Positions 36,597-48,490 of a stretch of DNA of 64,000 nt are shown in pieces. The stretch's first letter is position 1. Each line of letters begins with the position of its first letter. Origin of the DNA: Agrobacterium tumefaciens (GTDB taxonomy: Bacteria > Pseudomonadota > Alphaproteobacteria > Rhizobiales > Rhizobiaceae). Position numbers and translations under genes: made by a program. Under the pieces are notes generated by a model, which saw only the letters and a list, made by a program, of their open reading frames with translations, searched no databases and was not told where the DNA came from. The DNA lies in assembly GCF_005221325.1 (NCBI RefSeq), contig NZ_CP039888.1:2369501-2433500 (forward strand). The letters are read 5' to 3'.

Positions 36597-39593
36597 TCAC
36601 TCTCCCAGCGCGTCTTCCAGGAATGCAGCAAGCTGCGCCAGATGCTTGGACATCAGGCCGGTCGCCGGAGAGGCGGCAGCCGGACGGCCCGTGTAACGGA
36701 CCTTCTGGTACTTGGCGTCGATATGCGCCAGAACCCATTCCAGGTAAGGATCGATGAACGACCACGAACCCATGTTCTTCGGCTCTTCCTGGCACCAGAC
36801 CATCTCCGCATGGCGGAACCGGGAAAGCTCGTTGATGAGCGCCTTGGCCGGGAACGGATAGAGCTGTTCGACGCGCAGCAGGTAGATGTCGTCGATACCG
36901 CGCTTTTCACGCTCTTCGAGAAGATCGTAATAGACCTTGCCCGAGCACATGACGACGCGGCGGATCTTCGAATCCTTCTGCAGCTTGATCGGACCGTCCT
37001 TGATGACCTCCGCATCGTCCCACAGGAGACGGTGGAAGGAGGATTCACCCGCAAGCTCCGCCAGCGAAGATGTGGCGCGCTTGTGACGCAGCAGCGACTT
37101 CGGCGTCATCAGGATCAGCGGCTTGCGGAAGTCGCGGCGCATCTGACGGCGCAGGATGTGGAAGTAGTTGGCCGGCGTCGTGACGTTGGCGACCTGCATG
37201 TTGTCCTCGGCGCACATCTGCAACCAGCGCTCCAGACGGGCGGAGGAATGTTCCGGGCCCTGACCTTCATAACCATGCGGCAGAAGGCAGACGAGACCGG
37301 ACATGCGCAGCCACTTGCGTTCACCCGAGGAGATGAACTGGTCGAACACCACCTGCGCGCCGTTGGCGAAGTCACCAAACTGGGCTTCCCAGAGCGTCAG
37401 CGCGTTCGGGCGGGCCAGCGAATAGCCGTATTCGAAACCGAGGACGGCTTCTTCCGAAAGCATCGAGTTGATGACTTCGTAACGGGCCTGCGTCGGCGCG
37501 AGGTTGGCAAGCGGGATGTAACGCTCTTCGGTCTCCTGATCGTAAAGAACCGAGTGGCGCTGCGAGAAGGTGCCGCGCTCGCAATCCTGACCGGAGAGGC
37601 GGATCTTGTGGCCATCGACAACAAGCGAACCGAAAGCCAGCGCTTCCGCCATCGCCCAGTCGATGCCTTCACCCGTCTCGATCATCTGCGAGCGGTTTTC
37701 CATGAAGCGCTGGATCGTGCGGTGGGCGCTGAAGCCTTCCGGAATGGTCGACAGCTTCTTGCCGATTTCCTTCAGCTGCTTCATCGGCACGCCGGTCTTG
37801 CCACGACGCTGCTCATCGGCATTATCGGCGGCGCGCAGGCCCGACCACTGACCATCCAGCCAGTCGGCCTTGTTCGGCTTGTAGGACTGGCCTGCCTCGA
37901 ACTCCTGCTCGAGATGGGCGCGCCAATCAGCCTTGATCTTCTCGAAATCGCCTTCGTTGATCAAGCCTTCCGCAATGAGGCGGTCGGCATAGATACGGGC
38001 GACGGTCTTGTGGCCACGGATGACCTTGTACATCTTCGGCTGCGTGAACGCCGGCTCGTCGCCTTCGTTATGGCCGAAGCGGCGATAACAGAACATGTCG
38101 ATGACGACAGGCTTGTGGAACTTCATGCGGTATTCGGTCGCGACCTTGGCCGCATAGACAACCGCTTCCGGATCGTCGCCGTTGACGTGGAAGATCGGCG
38201 CCTCGATCATCTTGGCGACGTCGGACGGATAGGGCGACGAACGCGAGAAAGCCGGGTTCGTCGTGAAACCGATCTGGTTATTGATGATGAAGTGCATGGT
38301 GCCGGCAACGCGGTGACCGCGCAGGCCGGAAAGGCCGAGAATTTCGGCAACCACGCCCTGGCCCGCAAAAGCGGCATCGCCGTGCAGAAGCAGCGGCAGC
38401 ACCTTGGCGCGTTCGGAAAGCGGAATGATGTCGCCGTCCCATGTCTTGGCCAGCTGGTCCTGCTTGGCGCGGGCCTTGCCCATGACGACGGGGTTGACGA
38501 TTTCAAGGTGCGACGGGTTCGCCGTCAGCGACAGGTGAACCTTGTTGCCGTCGAATTCGCGGTCGGAGGAGGCACCCAGATGGTACTTCACGTCACCCGA
38601 ACCTTCAACGTCATCAGGCTTGAACGAACCGCCCTTGAACTCGTGGAACACAGCACGGTGCGGCTTGCCCATGACATTGGTCAGCACGTTCAGGCGGCCG
38701 CGGTGGGCCATGCCGAGCACGACTTCTTCCAGACCGTCCTGGCCGCCGCGCTTGATGATCTGTTCGAGCGCCGGGATCAGCGATTCACCGCCATCAAGGC
38801 CGAAACGCTTGGTGCCCTTGAAACGCACATCGAGGAACTGCTCGTAACCTTCGGCTTCGACCAGCTTGGACAGAATGGCCTTCTTGCCTTCCGGCGTGAA
38901 GTCCACGCCCTTGTCCGGGCCTTCGATGCGTTCCTGGATCCAACCCTTTTCTTCCGGGTTGGACATATGCATGAATTCGACGCCGAGCGTCGAGCAATAG
39001 GTGCGCTCGAGAATATCGACCATCTCGCGCACGGTCGCATATTCGAGGCCGAGGACGTTATCGATGAAAATCTTGCGGTCGTAATCGCTTTCCTCGAAGC
39101 CATAGGACTTCGGCGAAAGCTCGTTGTAGTCTTCGACGGCGCTGGCAATGCCGAGCGGATCGAGCTTGGCGTGCAGGTGGCCGCGCATGCGGTAGGCGCG
39201 GATCATCATGATGGCGCGAACGCTGTCACGGGTCGCCTGAAGCACTTCGGCCTCGCTGACGGGCTTGCCGGTATCGGCACTCTTCGACTCAGCTTTCGCC
39301 TGAACCTTCTTTTCGATGGCCTTCTCGACCGTGGCCCAGTTGCCGTCAAGTGCGGATACCAGGTCGCCATTGGCCGGGATCGGCCAGTTGGCGCGCTTCC
39401 AGGAGGCGCCCTGTGCGGCCTTCTTCACGTCTTCCGGATTGTCGGACAACGCCTTGAAGAAGCTCTGCCACTCCGGCGACACGGAAGAGGGATCCTCTTC
39501 GTACCGGGCATAGAGCTGCTCGATATAGGCTGCATTCGCGCCGTCCAGAAACGACGTGATCTGAAACTGCTCGTTCGCTTCTTGCCTTGCCAT
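36597..39593 (-). CDS. sucA: 2-oxoglutarate dehydrogenase E1 component
   Basis: This 998-residue thiamine diphosphate enzyme decarboxylates 2-oxoglutarate. The N-terminal E2-binding region starts MARQEANEQFQITSFLDGAN. ThDP-dependent motifs include VLGMAHRGRLNVL, LHGDAAFAGQGVV, HFIINNQIGFTT and FHKPVVIDMFCYRRFGHNEGDEP; LLPHGYEGQGPEHSSARLER lies in the C-terminal part. The start at 39593 is the only in-frame start nearby. Its strong ribosome-binding site GAGGAG (39621-39626) is unusually far away, with a hairpin between. A 1,032-codon antisense frame covers this gene and is judged a shadow. Confidence 0.98.
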   Translation of the reverse strand: MARQEANEQFQITSFLDGANAAYIEQLYARYEEDPSSVSPEWQSFFKALSDNPEDVKKAAQGASWKRANWPIPANGDLVSALDGNWATVEKAIEKKVQAKAESKSADTGKPVSEAEVLQATRDSVRAIMMIRAYRMRGHLHAKLDPLGIASAVEDYNELSPKSYGFEESDYDRKIFIDNVLGLEYATVREMVDILERTYCSTLGVEFMHMSNPEEKGWIQERIEGPDKGVDFTPEGKKAILSKLVEAEGYEQFLDVRFKGTKRFGLDGGESLIPALEQIIKRGGQDGLEEVVLGMAHRGRLNVLTNVMGKPHRAVFHEFKGGSFKPDDVEGSGDVKYHLGASSDREFDGNKVHLSLTANPSHLEIVNPVVMGKARAKQDQLAKTWDGDIIPLSERAKVLPLLLHGDAAFAGQGVVAEILGLSGLRGHRVAGTMHFIINNQIGFTTNPAFSRSSPYPSDVAKMIEAPIFHVNGDDPEAVVYAAKVATEYRMKFHKPVVIDMFCYRRFGHNEGDEPAFTQPKMYKVIRGHKTVARIYADRLIAEGLINEGDFEKIKADWRAHLEQEFEAGQSYKPNKADWLDGQWSGLRAADNADEQRRGKTGVPMKQLKEIGKKLSTIPEGFSAHRTIQRFMENRSQMIETGEGIDWAMAEALAFGSLVVDGHKIRLSGQDCERGTFSQRHSVLYDQETEERYIPLANLAPTQARYEVINSMLSEEAVLGFEYGYSLARPNALTLWEAQFGDFANGAQVVFDQFISSGERKWLRMSGLVCLLPHGYEGQGPEHSSARLERWLQMCAEDNMQVANVTTPANYFHILRRQMRRDFRKPLILMTPKSLLRHKRATSSLAELAGESSFHRLLWDDAEVIKDGPIKLQKDSKIRRVVMCSGKVYYDLLEEREKRGIDDIYLLRVEQLYPFPAKALINELSRFRHAEMVWCQEEPKNMGSWSFIDPYLEWVLAHIDAKYQKVRYTGRPAAASPATGLMSKHLAQLAAFLEDALGE

Positions 39594-39602
39594 TGTGTTC
39601 TT

Positions 39603-39626
39603 GCGGACTTGTCCGTCCGCCTCCTC
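39603..39626 (-). promoter_or_regulatory. Shine-Dalgarno sequence separated from the sucA start by a hairpin
   Basis: On the minus strand GAGGAG (39626-39621) is followed by stem GCGGAC (39620-39615), a six-base loop and stem GTCCGC (39608-39603), then nine bases before the ATG. Linear spacing is 27 bases, too long for normal initiation. If the hairpin folds, effective spacing becomes nine bases. No alternative in-frame start or better ribosome-binding site is visible. Confidence 0.6.
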
Positions 39627-39770
39627 GATGCCGTTAGGGCCGTTTCCGGCCTGCCGCTTTGATTATTGCTGTCTGCCGCCGGGGCGGTATGCCGTTCTGT
39701 CTGTCGTTCTTTGCGGCATCGGGCAGCGTGGCGTAAAAGCCGCGCCGCCCGTTACCGGTCTCATGTGGTC

Positions 39771-40673
39771 TCAGCCCTTGAGGACTTCAACCAGCGTCTT
39801 GCCGAGGCGCGCCGGGGAAGGCGATACCTTGATGCCGGCAGCTTCCATGGCTGCGATCTTGGACTCTGCGTCGCCCTTGCCGCCGGAAACGACGGCGCCG
39901 GCGTGGCCCATGGTGCGGCCCTTCGGAGCCGTGCGGCCCGCGATGAAGCCGGCCATCGGCTTCTTACGGCCCTTCTTGGCTTCGTCGATCAGGAACTGTG
40001 CCGCATCTTCTTCAGCCGAACCGCCGATTTCGCCGATCATGATGATCGACTGGGTGGCTTCGTCGGCCAGGAACATTTCCAGGATGTCGATGAACTCGGT
40101 GCCCTTGACCGGGTCACCGCCGATGCCGACAGCAGTGGTCTGGCCGAGGCCTTCGTTGGATGTCTGGAACACGGCTTCATAGGTAAGCGTGCCGGAGCGC
40201 GAAACGATACCGACCGAACCCTTGCGGAAGATGGAGCCCGGCATGATGCCGATCTTGCATTCTTCCGGCGTCATGATGCCGGGGCAGTTCGGGCCGAGCA
40301 GGCGCGACTTGGAGCGGTCGAGGCGAGCCTTGACGCGAACCATGTCCATGACCGGGATGCCTTCGGTGATGCAGGTGATGAACGGGATCTCAGCCTCGAT
40401 GGCTTCGATGATGGCGTCTGCTGCACCTGCCGGCGGAACATAGATCACGGATGCATCCGCACCGGTCTTTTCCTTGGCTTCGGCAACCGTTGCGAAGATC
40501 GGCAGGCTTTCGCCCTTGGAACCGGTCCAGGTTTCGCCGCCCTTCTTCGGGTGAATACCGCCGACCATCTGCGTGCCGTAGTAGGCAAGCGCCTGTTCGG
40601 TGTGGAAGGTGCCGGTCTTGCCGGTCAGACCCTGAACGAGGATCTTGGTGTCTTTATTAACGAGAATAGACAT
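39771..40673 (-). CDS. sucD: Succinyl-CoA synthetase alpha subunit
   Basis: This 300-residue subunit starts [29 protein letters not shown], the CoA-binding Rossmann domain. The phosphorylated histidine lies in [21 protein letters not shown] (about residue 250). The swivelling-domain sequence [20 protein letters not shown] is also clear. It forms the complex with SucC that makes ATP or GTP from succinyl-CoA. It lies 17 bp after sucC; the next gene, sucA, is 177 bp further on, an unusually long gap within the block. Confidence 0.98.
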   Translation of the reverse strand: MSILVNKDTKILVQGLTGKTGTFHTEQALAYYGTQMVGGIHPKKGGETWTGSKGESLPIFATVAEAKEKTGADASVIYVPPAGAADAIIEAIEAEIPFITCITEGIPVMDMVRVKARLDRSKSRLLGPNCPGIMTPEECKIGIMPGSIFRKGSVGIVSRSGTLTYEAVFQTSNEGLGQTTAVGIGGDPVKGTEFIDILEMFLADEATQSIIMIGEIGGSAEEDAAQFLIDEAKKGRKKPMAGFIAGRTAPKGRTMGHAGAVVSGGKGDAESKIAAMEAAGIKVSPSPARLGKTLVEVLKG

Positions 40674-40690
40674 TATTTCCGGTCCCTCAA

Positions 40691-41884
40691 TTAGCCGTTG
40701 ATCGCCGCGACGATCTTCTTAGCTGCGTCGTCCAGGTCGTCAGCAGCCGTAATCGCAAGGCCAGATTCGTTCAGGAGCTTCTTGCCAAGTTCGACGTTGG
40801 TGCCTTCGAGGCGAACAACGAGCGGAACCTGCAAACCGACTTCCTTCACCGCGGCGATAACGCCTTCGGCGATGACGTCACACTTCATGATGCCGCCGAA
40901 GATGTTGACGAGGATGCCCTCGACCTTCGGGTCAGCCGTGATGATCTTGAAAGCTGCCGCAACCTTCTCCTTGCCGGCGCCGCCGCCGACGTCGCAGAAG
41001 TTAGCCGGCTCTTTGCCGTAAAGCTTGATGATGTCCATCGTCGCCATGGCAAGACCTGCACCGTTGACCATGCAGCCGATGTTACCGTCGAGCGCCACAT
41101 AAGCGAGGTCCCACTTGGAGGCTTCGATTTCCTTGGCGTCTTCTTCGGTCTCGTCGCGCAGCGCCTTGACGTCGTCATGGCGGAACAGCGCGTTGCCGTC
41201 GAAGGACATCTTGGCGTCGAGAACGCGCAGATGGCCATTTTCCATGACGATCAGCGGGTTGACCTCGAGGAGAGCCATGTCCTTCTCGTTGAAGGCCTTG
41301 TAGAGGATCGGGAACAGCGACTTCGCGTCTTCGGCTGCTGCACCCTCAAGCTCGAGAGCCTTGGAGATCGCCGCAACGTCGGCGTCGCTCACACCCTTTT
41401 CCGGGTTGATGGCGATGGTGTGGATTTTCTCCGGCGTGTCGTGGGCGACAGCTTCGATATCCATACCGCCTTCGGTGGAAACCACGAATGCAACCTGACC
41501 GACCGAACGGTCAACCAGCAGCGAGCAGTAAAGCTCGCGGGAGATGTCCGCGCCGTCTTCGATATAGAGGCGGTTCACCTGCTTGCCGGCATCGCCCGTC
41601 TGCGCCGTTACCAGCGTATTGCCGAGCATGTCCTTGGCGTGGGAGACGACTTCGTCGATCGTCTTTGCCAGACGAACGCCGCCCTTGGCGTCGGGGCCGA
41701 GTTCTTTGAACTTGCCCTTGCCGCGGCCACCAGCATGGATCTGGCTCTTGACGACGTAAAGCGGGCCGGGAAGCTGCTTTGCAGCAGCTTCGGCTTCTTC
41801 GACCTTGAGGATGGCGACGCCTTCAGCAACCGGCGCGCCGTAGCCCTTCAGAAGAGCCTTGGCCTGATATTCGTGAATATTCAT
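40691..41884 (-). CDS. sucC: Succinyl-CoA synthetase beta subunit (ADP-forming)
   Basis: This 397-residue ATP-grasp subunit starts [19 protein letters not shown], the family N-terminus, so a 24-residue upstream extension is rejected. Recognisable segments are [20 protein letters not shown] (ATP-grasp), [10 protein letters not shown] and [14 protein letters not shown] (metal-binding), and [18 protein letters not shown] (interface with SucD). It begins 32 bp after mdh. Succinyl-CoA is also the hemA substrate, linking this block to tetrapyrrole synthesis. Confidence 0.98.
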   Translation of the reverse strand: MNIHEYQAKALLKGYGAPVAEGVAILKVEEAEAAAKQLPGPLYVVKSQIHAGGRGKGKFKELGPDAKGGVRLAKTIDEVVSHAKDMLGNTLVTAQTGDAGKQVNRLYIEDGADISRELYCSLLVDRSVGQVAFVVSTEGGMDIEAVAHDTPEKIHTIAINPEKGVSDADVAAISKALELEGAAAEDAKSLFPILYKAFNEKDMALLEVNPLIVMENGHLRVLDAKMSFDGNALFRHDDVKALRDETEEDAKEIEASKWDLAYVALDGNIGCMVNGAGLAMATMDIIKLYGKEPANFCDVGGGAGKEKVAAAFKIITADPKVEGILVNIFGGIMKCDVIAEGVIAAVKEVGLQVPLVVRLEGTNVELGKKLLNESGLAITAADDLDDAAKKIVAAING

Positions 41885-41916
41885 GGAATAATCCCTGTTT
41901 GGAGCCGCTTGGAGTA

Positions 41917-42999
<1,083 letters not shown>

Positions 43000-43018
43000 T
43001 CAATCGTTTAGATGATTA

Positions 43019-43042
43019 TTTTCTTACGTAAACGTAAGAAAA
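43019..43042. promoter_or_regulatory. Perfect palindrome upstream of mdh (candidate operator or terminator)
   Basis: TTTTCTTACGT (43019-43029), AA, then ACGTAAGAAAA (43032-43042) are perfect 11-bp arms. It lies between mdh (start 42879) and the zapE stop at 43058. With A/T runs on both outer sides it could also act as a bidirectional terminator for zapE, although the stem is AT-rich. It contains TTACGTAA, which recurs upstream of sdhC (48732-48739). Confidence 0.55.
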
Positions 43043-43057
43043 TGCGTCACGAAAGTG

Positions 43058-44221
43058 TCAAACTTTCTGCCGTTTTTCATGGTGCAGCGCCAGATAATCC
43101 GCGCTGCGCATTTCAAACAGACGCGAGGCCGTGCGATCGAATTCAAAACCCTCGGTCCCCTTGCGCTTGCCGAGCAAATCTTCCGGCATGGCTGCGGCGG
43201 AGGCGAAAAGCCTGACACTGTGATCGTAAAGCGCATCGATGAGGATGATGAAGCGCTTGGTCTCGTTGCGCTTGTCCGCATTCAGGAGCGGAATATGATC
43301 GATGAAGACCGTGTCGAAACGATTGGCGATGGCTAGAAAATCGGAAGCCCCGAGCGGCTTTTCGCAGAGGTCTGAGAACGAAAAGCGGGCAACGCGGCCG
43401 CTGGCGCGCGGCACCAGAATGGATCGGCCCTTCATGGGTATCTCTGTCGGCGCAACCAGGTGACCGGCAATCATGTGCCGCCATGCCATGTCCATCGCCT
43501 GATCCGCTGAGCCGTCGAGCGGCGTGACATAGACCGGCAGGCTTTCCAGCTTTTCCATCCGGTAGTCGGTCGGGCTGTCCAGCGACACCACATCCACATA
43601 TTTCTTCAGCAAATCGACGAAGGGCAGGAACAGGCTGCGATTGAGGCCGTCCTTATAGAGATTGTCGGGCACGACATTGGATGTCGTAACCAATGTGCAG
43701 CCATTGGCAAACAACTCGCTGAACAGCCGGGCAAGGATCATCGCATCGGCAATATCCGTGACGGTAAACTCGTCAAAGCAAAGAAGCTCGGCTTCCGCCA
43801 GAAGCTGCGCCGCGACGGGCGGAATGGGATCGGCCTGCTTGGTTTCGCCATTCTTCAGTTTCTGCCGGTGCGCATGCACGCGATTATGCACGTCCGCCAT
43901 GAATTCATGGAAGTGGCAACGCCGCTTGGACGAGACGGGCGCCATCTCGTAGAACATGTCCATCAGCATCGTCTTGCCGCGGCCTACGCTGCCATAGACA
44001 TACAATCCCTTGACGGAGGTGGCAGGCCCGGCCTTGCGTGCGAACATCCAGCCGAGCGCGCTTTTTTTCTTTGCGGGCTTGCGCGCCTTCAGATCGGCAA
44101 GGATGCGGTCGAGATGCGCCGCGACGCCAAGCTGGGCGGCATCGGCCTGCAAGGTGCCAGCCGTTGTCAATGCGTTGAGCTGTTCAACGACACTATGATT
44201 GTAGTCAGGCAATGGCTTCAT
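43058..44221 (-). CDS. zapE: ZapE/AFG1-like AAA ATPase
   Basis: This 387-residue ATPase has the Walker A sequence GSVGRGKTMLMDMFYE (about residue 78), Walker B LLCFDEFTVTDIADAMIL, and the C-terminal AFG1 motif DFLAIANRFDTVFIDHIPLL. Bacterial ZapE modulates FtsZ during division, and mitochondrial AFG1/LACE1 works in respiratory-complex turnover; which role dominates here is unknown. The start at 44221 (MKPLPDYN) is preferred over 13 extra codons. It lies upstream of mdh on the same strand, separated by 178 bp with a palindrome. Confidence 0.92.
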   Translation of the reverse strand: MKPLPDYNHSVVEQLNALTTAGTLQADAAQLGVAAHLDRILADLKARKPAKKKSALGWMFARKAGPATSVKGLYVYGSVGRGKTMLMDMFYEMAPVSSKRRCHFHEFMADVHNRVHAHRQKLKNGETKQADPIPPVAAQLLAEAELLCFDEFTVTDIADAMILARLFSELFANGCTLVTTSNVVPDNLYKDGLNRSLFLPFVDLLKKYVDVVSLDSPTDYRMEKLESLPVYVTPLDGSADQAMDMAWRHMIAGHLVAPTEIPMKGRSILVPRASGRVARFSFSDLCEKPLGASDFLAIANRFDTVFIDHIPLLNADKRNETKRFIILIDALYDHSVRLFASAAAMPEDLLGKRKGTEGFEFDRTASRLFEMRSADYLALHHEKRQKV

Positions 44222-44314
44222 GGGAAAACGCCCCGGTCGCGGGCGCAGCAAAGCACCCACGAGGAATGGAATGGCTCAGAACAAGGAAAGCGATCCGGTT
44301 GCACCGGAAACGCT

Positions 44315-44914
<600 letters not shown>

Positions 44915-45002
44915 TTATTACCAAAGCCTTATCTCGTGCAAGCAATGGCAGGGATAATTACCATTTCGGTCGATTTTTACCGAATTTTCCCAGGTCCGGT
45001 TG

Positions 45003-45030
45003 TAAAAAGAGCCGCGGTCGAGACCGCGGC
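45003..45030 (-). terminator. Rho-independent terminator of sdhCDAB
   Basis: On the minus strand GCCGCGGTC and GACCGCGGC form a perfect 9-bp stem with a two-base centre, followed by TCTTTTTAC. It starts 32 bp after the sdhB stop. Confidence 0.85.
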
Positions 45031-45061
45031 CCGCATAAATCGCCATTGCCAGCGAATCGCC

Positions 45062-45841
45062 TTAGACGCGGCGCTCGACCATCATCTTCTTGATTTCTGC
45101 AATCGCCTTGGCCGGGTTCAAACCCTTCGGGCAGGCCTGCGCACAGTTCATGATGGTGTGGCAACGATAAAGGCGGAACGGATCCTCGAGATCGTCGAGA
45201 CGCTCGCCGGTTGCCTCGTCGCGGCTGTCGATCAGCCAGCGATAGGCCTGCAGCAGAACGGCCGGACCAAGGTAACGGTCGCCATTCCACCAGTAGCTGG
45301 GACAGGACGTGGAGCAGCAGGCGCACAGAATGCACTCATAAAGACCATCCAGCTTCAGACGATCCTCATGGCTCTGCTTCCATTCCTTGGCAGGCGTCGG
45401 CGAAACCGTCTTCAGCCAGGGCTCGATGGAACGGTGCTGGGCGTAGAAGTTCGACAGATCGGGAACGAGGTCCTTCACGACGGGCATATGTGGCAGCGGA
45501 TAAACCTTCACCGTGCCATTGATCTCTTCCATACCCTTGGTGCAGGCGAGCGTATTTGTGCCGTCGATATTCATCGCGCACGAACCGCAAATGCCTTCGC
45601 GGCAGGAGCGGCGCAGCGTCAGCGTCGGGTCAATATTGTTCTTGATGTAGAGAAGCGCGTCGAGAACCATAGGCCCGCAATCATCGACATCGATGTAATA
45701 GGTATCGATGCGCGGGTTCTGGCCGTCATCCGGGTTCCATCGATAGATGCGGTATTCGCGCACATTCTTGGCACCGTCAGGCTTCGGCCAGACCTTGCCT
45801 TCGCTGATCTGGGAGTTCTTGGGGAGAGCGAGTTCAACCAT
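45062..45841 (-). CDS. sdhB: Succinate dehydrogenase iron-sulfur subunit
   Basis: This 259-residue subunit carries three Fe-S centres. Ligands are [22 protein letters not shown] for 2Fe-2S (about 73-93), [16 protein letters not shown] for 4Fe-4S (about 167-182) and [17 protein letters not shown] for 3Fe-4S (about 226-242). It passes electrons from SdhA FAD to ubiquinone. It is the last gene of sdhCDAB and starts 15 bp after sdhA. Confidence 0.98.
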   Translation of the reverse strand: MVELALPKNSQISEGKVWPKPDGAKNVREYRIYRWNPDDGQNPRIDTYYIDVDDCGPMVLDALLYIKNNIDPTLTLRRSCREGICGSCAMNIDGTNTLACTKGMEEINGTVKVYPLPHMPVVKDLVPDLSNFYAQHRSIEPWLKTVSPTPAKEWKQSHEDRLKLDGLYECILCACCSTSCPSYWWNGDRYLGPAVLLQAYRWLIDSRDEATGERLDDLEDPFRLYRCHTIMNCAQACPKGLNPAKAIAEIKKMMVERRV

Positions 45842-45856
45842 ATCCAGTTCCTCAAA

Positions 45857-47698
45857 TCAGTAGACGCGCGCCTTCGGCTCGATCTTTTTGGGATCGATGC
45901 CGTCGGCGATCAGGTCGGTGTGAACCGGGCGATAGTCGAGTTTGACGTCCCCTTCCGGGCTGACCCAGGCGAGCGTATGCTTGCGCCAGTTCACGTCGTC
46001 GCGACCGGCGAACGGACCGTCGACGAAATCCTCGCGGGCATGCGAACCGCGACTCTCCTTGCGCGCTTCCGCACCGTAGACCGTGGTGATCGCATTGGCC
46101 ATCAGGTTGTGCAGCTCGAGCGTCTCGACCAGATCGGAGTTCCAGACCATCGAACGGTCGGTAACTTTGACGTCCGGCAGCTCCTTCCAGATGGCAGAAA
46201 GGCGCTGGCAACCGCTTTCCAGCGATTCCTGCGTGCGGAACACGGCCGCATCGTCCTGCATGGCGCGCTGCATCTTGTCGCGCAGCACCGCCGTCGGCGT
46301 CGAGCCATTGGCGTAACGCAGGCTGTCGAAGCGTTCCATGATCTTGTCGCAGGCAGCAATGTCGAGCGCAGGAACCGGCGCATCGCGGTCGATGACCTGG
46401 GCGGCGCGGATCGCGGCAGCGCGGCCGAAGACCACGAGGTCGATCAGCGAGTTGGAGCCGAGGCGGTTGGCACCGTGAACCGAGGCGCAACCGGCTTCGC
46501 CGACAGCCATCAGGCCGGGCGCGATGCGTTCCGGGTTGTCGGCATCGGCATTCAGCACTTCACCCCAATAGTTGGTTGGAATGCCGCCCATATTGTAGTG
46601 AACCGTCGGCAGAACCGGGATAGGCTCGCGCGTTACGTCGACGCCGGCGAAAATCTTGGCGCTTTCGGAAATGCCCGGAAGACGCTCATGCAGAACCGCC
46701 GGATCGAGGTGATCCAGATGCAGGAAGATGTGGTCCTTGTTCTTGCCCACGCCGCGGCCTTCGCGAATTTCCATGGTCATGCAGCGTGACACGACGTCAC
46801 GCGACGCCAGATCCTTTGCCGACGGCGCATAACGCTCCATGAAGCGCTCGCCTTCGGAGTTGACGAGATAACCGCCTTCGCCGCGTGCGCCTTCGGTGAT
46901 GAGGCAGCCTGCGCCATAAATGCCGGTCGGGTGGAACTGTACGAATTCCATATCCTGAAGCGGCAGGCCGGCACGGGCAATCATACCGCCGCCGTCGCCG
47001 GTGCAGGTGTGGGCAGAGGTCGCCGAGAAATAGGCGCGGCCGTAACCGCCGGTCGCCAGCACCACCATCTTGGCGGAGAAGCGATGGATCGTGCCGTCAT
47101 CGAGGTTCCAGGCAACGACGCCCGTACAACGGCCGTCTGCCGACATGATGAGGTCTAGCGCGAAATATTCGATGAAGAATTCCGCATTGTTGCGCAGCGA
47201 CTGGCCGTAAAGCGTGTGCAGAATGGCGTGGCCGGTACGGTCGGCGGCCGCGCATGTGCGCTGAACCGGCGGGCCTTCGCCGTAATTCTGCATGTGACCG
47301 CCGAACGGGCGCTGGTAAATCTTGCCTTCAGCATTACGGGAGAAGGGAACGCCGTAATGTTCCAGCTCATAGACCGCCTTCGGCGCTTCCATGGCGAGAT
47401 ATTGCATGGCGTCCACGTCGCCGAGCCAGTCCGAGCCCTTCACCGTGTCGTAAAGGTGCCACTGCCAACAGTCGGGCGTCATATTGACGAGCGATGCGGC
47501 AATACCGCCCTGCGCTGCGACGGTATGGGAACGCGTCGGAAAAACCTTGGTGATGCAGGCGGTCTTGAAACCCTGCTCGGCCATGCCGAGCGTTGCGCGC
47601 AGACCCGCGCCGCCGGCGCCCACCACGATCACGTCATAGGAGTGATCGACATAGGTGTAGGCCTTGCCATTCTGGGAAGGTGAACTGATCGATGCCAT
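45857..47698 (-). CDS. sdhA: Succinate dehydrogenase flavoprotein subunit
   Basis: This 613-residue catalytic subunit has the FAD loop [17 protein letters not shown] (about 26-42), the covalent FAD histidine in [16 protein letters not shown] (His about 58), the dicarboxylate-binding region with [22 protein letters not shown] and the active-site [19 protein letters not shown]. It oxidises succinate to fumarate for the TCA cycle and respiratory chain. It starts 7 bp after sdhD. Confidence 0.98.
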   Translation of the reverse strand: MASISSPSQNGKAYTYVDHSYDVIVVGAGGAGLRATLGMAEQGFKTACITKVFPTRSHTVAAQGGIAASLVNMTPDCWQWHLYDTVKGSDWLGDVDAMQYLAMEAPKAVYELEHYGVPFSRNAEGKIYQRPFGGHMQNYGEGPPVQRTCAAADRTGHAILHTLYGQSLRNNAEFFIEYFALDLIMSADGRCTGVVAWNLDDGTIHRFSAKMVVLATGGYGRAYFSATSAHTCTGDGGGMIARAGLPLQDMEFVQFHPTGIYGAGCLITEGARGEGGYLVNSEGERFMERYAPSAKDLASRDVVSRCMTMEIREGRGVGKNKDHIFLHLDHLDPAVLHERLPGISESAKIFAGVDVTREPIPVLPTVHYNMGGIPTNYWGEVLNADADNPERIAPGLMAVGEAGCASVHGANRLGSNSLIDLVVFGRAAAIRAAQVIDRDAPVPALDIAACDKIMERFDSLRYANGSTPTAVLRDKMQRAMQDDAAVFRTQESLESGCQRLSAIWKELPDVKVTDRSMVWNSDLVETLELHNLMANAITTVYGAEARKESRGSHAREDFVDGPFAGRDDVNWRKHTLAWVSPEGDVKLDYRPVHTDLIADGIDPKKIEPKARVY

Positions 47699-47705
47699 GG
47701 CGGAC

Positions 47706-48086
47706 TTATCCTGCGAATGCGATTTTCAGAATGGCGAAGATGGAAAGACCGCCAATCAGAATCGCGAAAAACGTATTGAGCATCAGAAGAACGAGCTTCG
47801 AAACCTCGGTGTGAACATAGTCTTCGATGATGACCTGCATGCCGAGCTTCATGTGGATGAGGCCGGACACCAGCACCAGAGCCATGATGACCGCAACGAG
47901 CGGGTTCGACAGCGCGGCGACGACTTCCGGATACGGCGCGCCGGCATATTTGATGAGGAAGATCACAAAGAAGATCAGCAGCGGAACGTTGGCGACCGCG
48001 GTGACGCGCTGGCGCAGGAAATGGTCAGTGCCTTCCTTGGCGGAGCCGAGACCGCGAACCTTTCCGAGAGGTGTACGCATATCCAT
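47706..48086 (-). CDS. sdhD: Succinate dehydrogenase membrane anchor subunit D
   Basis: This 126-residue protein has three membrane helices ([40 protein letters not shown] and [23 protein letters not shown]). The conserved histidine in [19 protein letters not shown] is the heme/quinone-site region, and [20 protein letters not shown] is the typical start of alphaproteobacterial SdhD. The start at 48086 ([12 protein letters not shown]) is chosen; the open frame extends much further upstream over sdhC without homology. It lies 11 bp after sdhC. Confidence 0.95.
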   Translation of the reverse strand: MDMRTPLGKVRGLGSAKEGTDHFLRQRVTAVANVPLLIFFVIFLIKYAGAPYPEVVAALSNPLVAVIMALVLVSGLIHMKLGMQVIIEDYVHTEVSKLVLLMLNTFFAILIGGLSIFAILKIAFAG

Positions 48087-48097
48087 GAAAAATCTCC

Positions 48098-48490
48098 TCA
48101 GCGCACGATCAGGACAATGACCCAGATCAGCGCGGTCAGACAGATCGACGCGACCCACGAGGCCTTTGCCAGCTTGGTGGTAAAGTGCTTCTCGAAGCCA
48201 TGACCCAGATCCCACATGAAATGGCGAAGACCGCCCAACATGTGGTGAACCAGAGCCCAGGTATAGCCGATCAGGATGAGCCTGCCGATGATCGTGCCCA
48301 TCGCCCAGCTGGCCCAGTCGTAATAGGCAGGACCAGAGGCAAGCGCGATCAGCCACCAGGCAACCAGAAGCGTTCCGAAATAAAGCGCAGCGCCCGTGAT
48401 GCGGTGCACGATGGATGCAACCATCGTCGGAATCGGTTTGTAAATTTGAAGATGCGGCGACAGAGGCCGGTTATTTGTCACATTCGCCAT
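48098..48490 (-). CDS. sdhC: Succinate dehydrogenase cytochrome b556 subunit
   Basis: This 130-residue subunit has the family signature [32 protein letters not shown] (residues about 8-39), with Ser/Arg of the quinone site, and the heme-ligand histidine in [18 protein letters not shown] (about 82-99). It has three membrane helices. The start at 48490 (MANVTNNRP) gives the usual length; 35 upstream codons are rejected. It is the first gene of sdhCDAB, and the 305-bp upstream region should hold the operon promoter. Confidence 0.96.
   Translation of the reverse strand: MANVTNNRPLSPHLQIYKPIPTMVASIVHRITGAALYFGTLLVAWWLIALASGPAYYDWASWAMGTIIGRLILIGYTWALVHHMLGGLRHFMWDLGHGFEKHFTTKLAKASWVASICLTALIWVIVLIVR

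Noticed and set aside
36564..39662. A 1,032-codon open frame antisense to sucA
   Set aside because: It mirrors the codon structure of a highly conserved gene in GC-rich DNA, has no recognisable domain and spans the sucA start. Long antisense frames also occur opposite tamB, lpdA and atpD, so it is a composition artefact.
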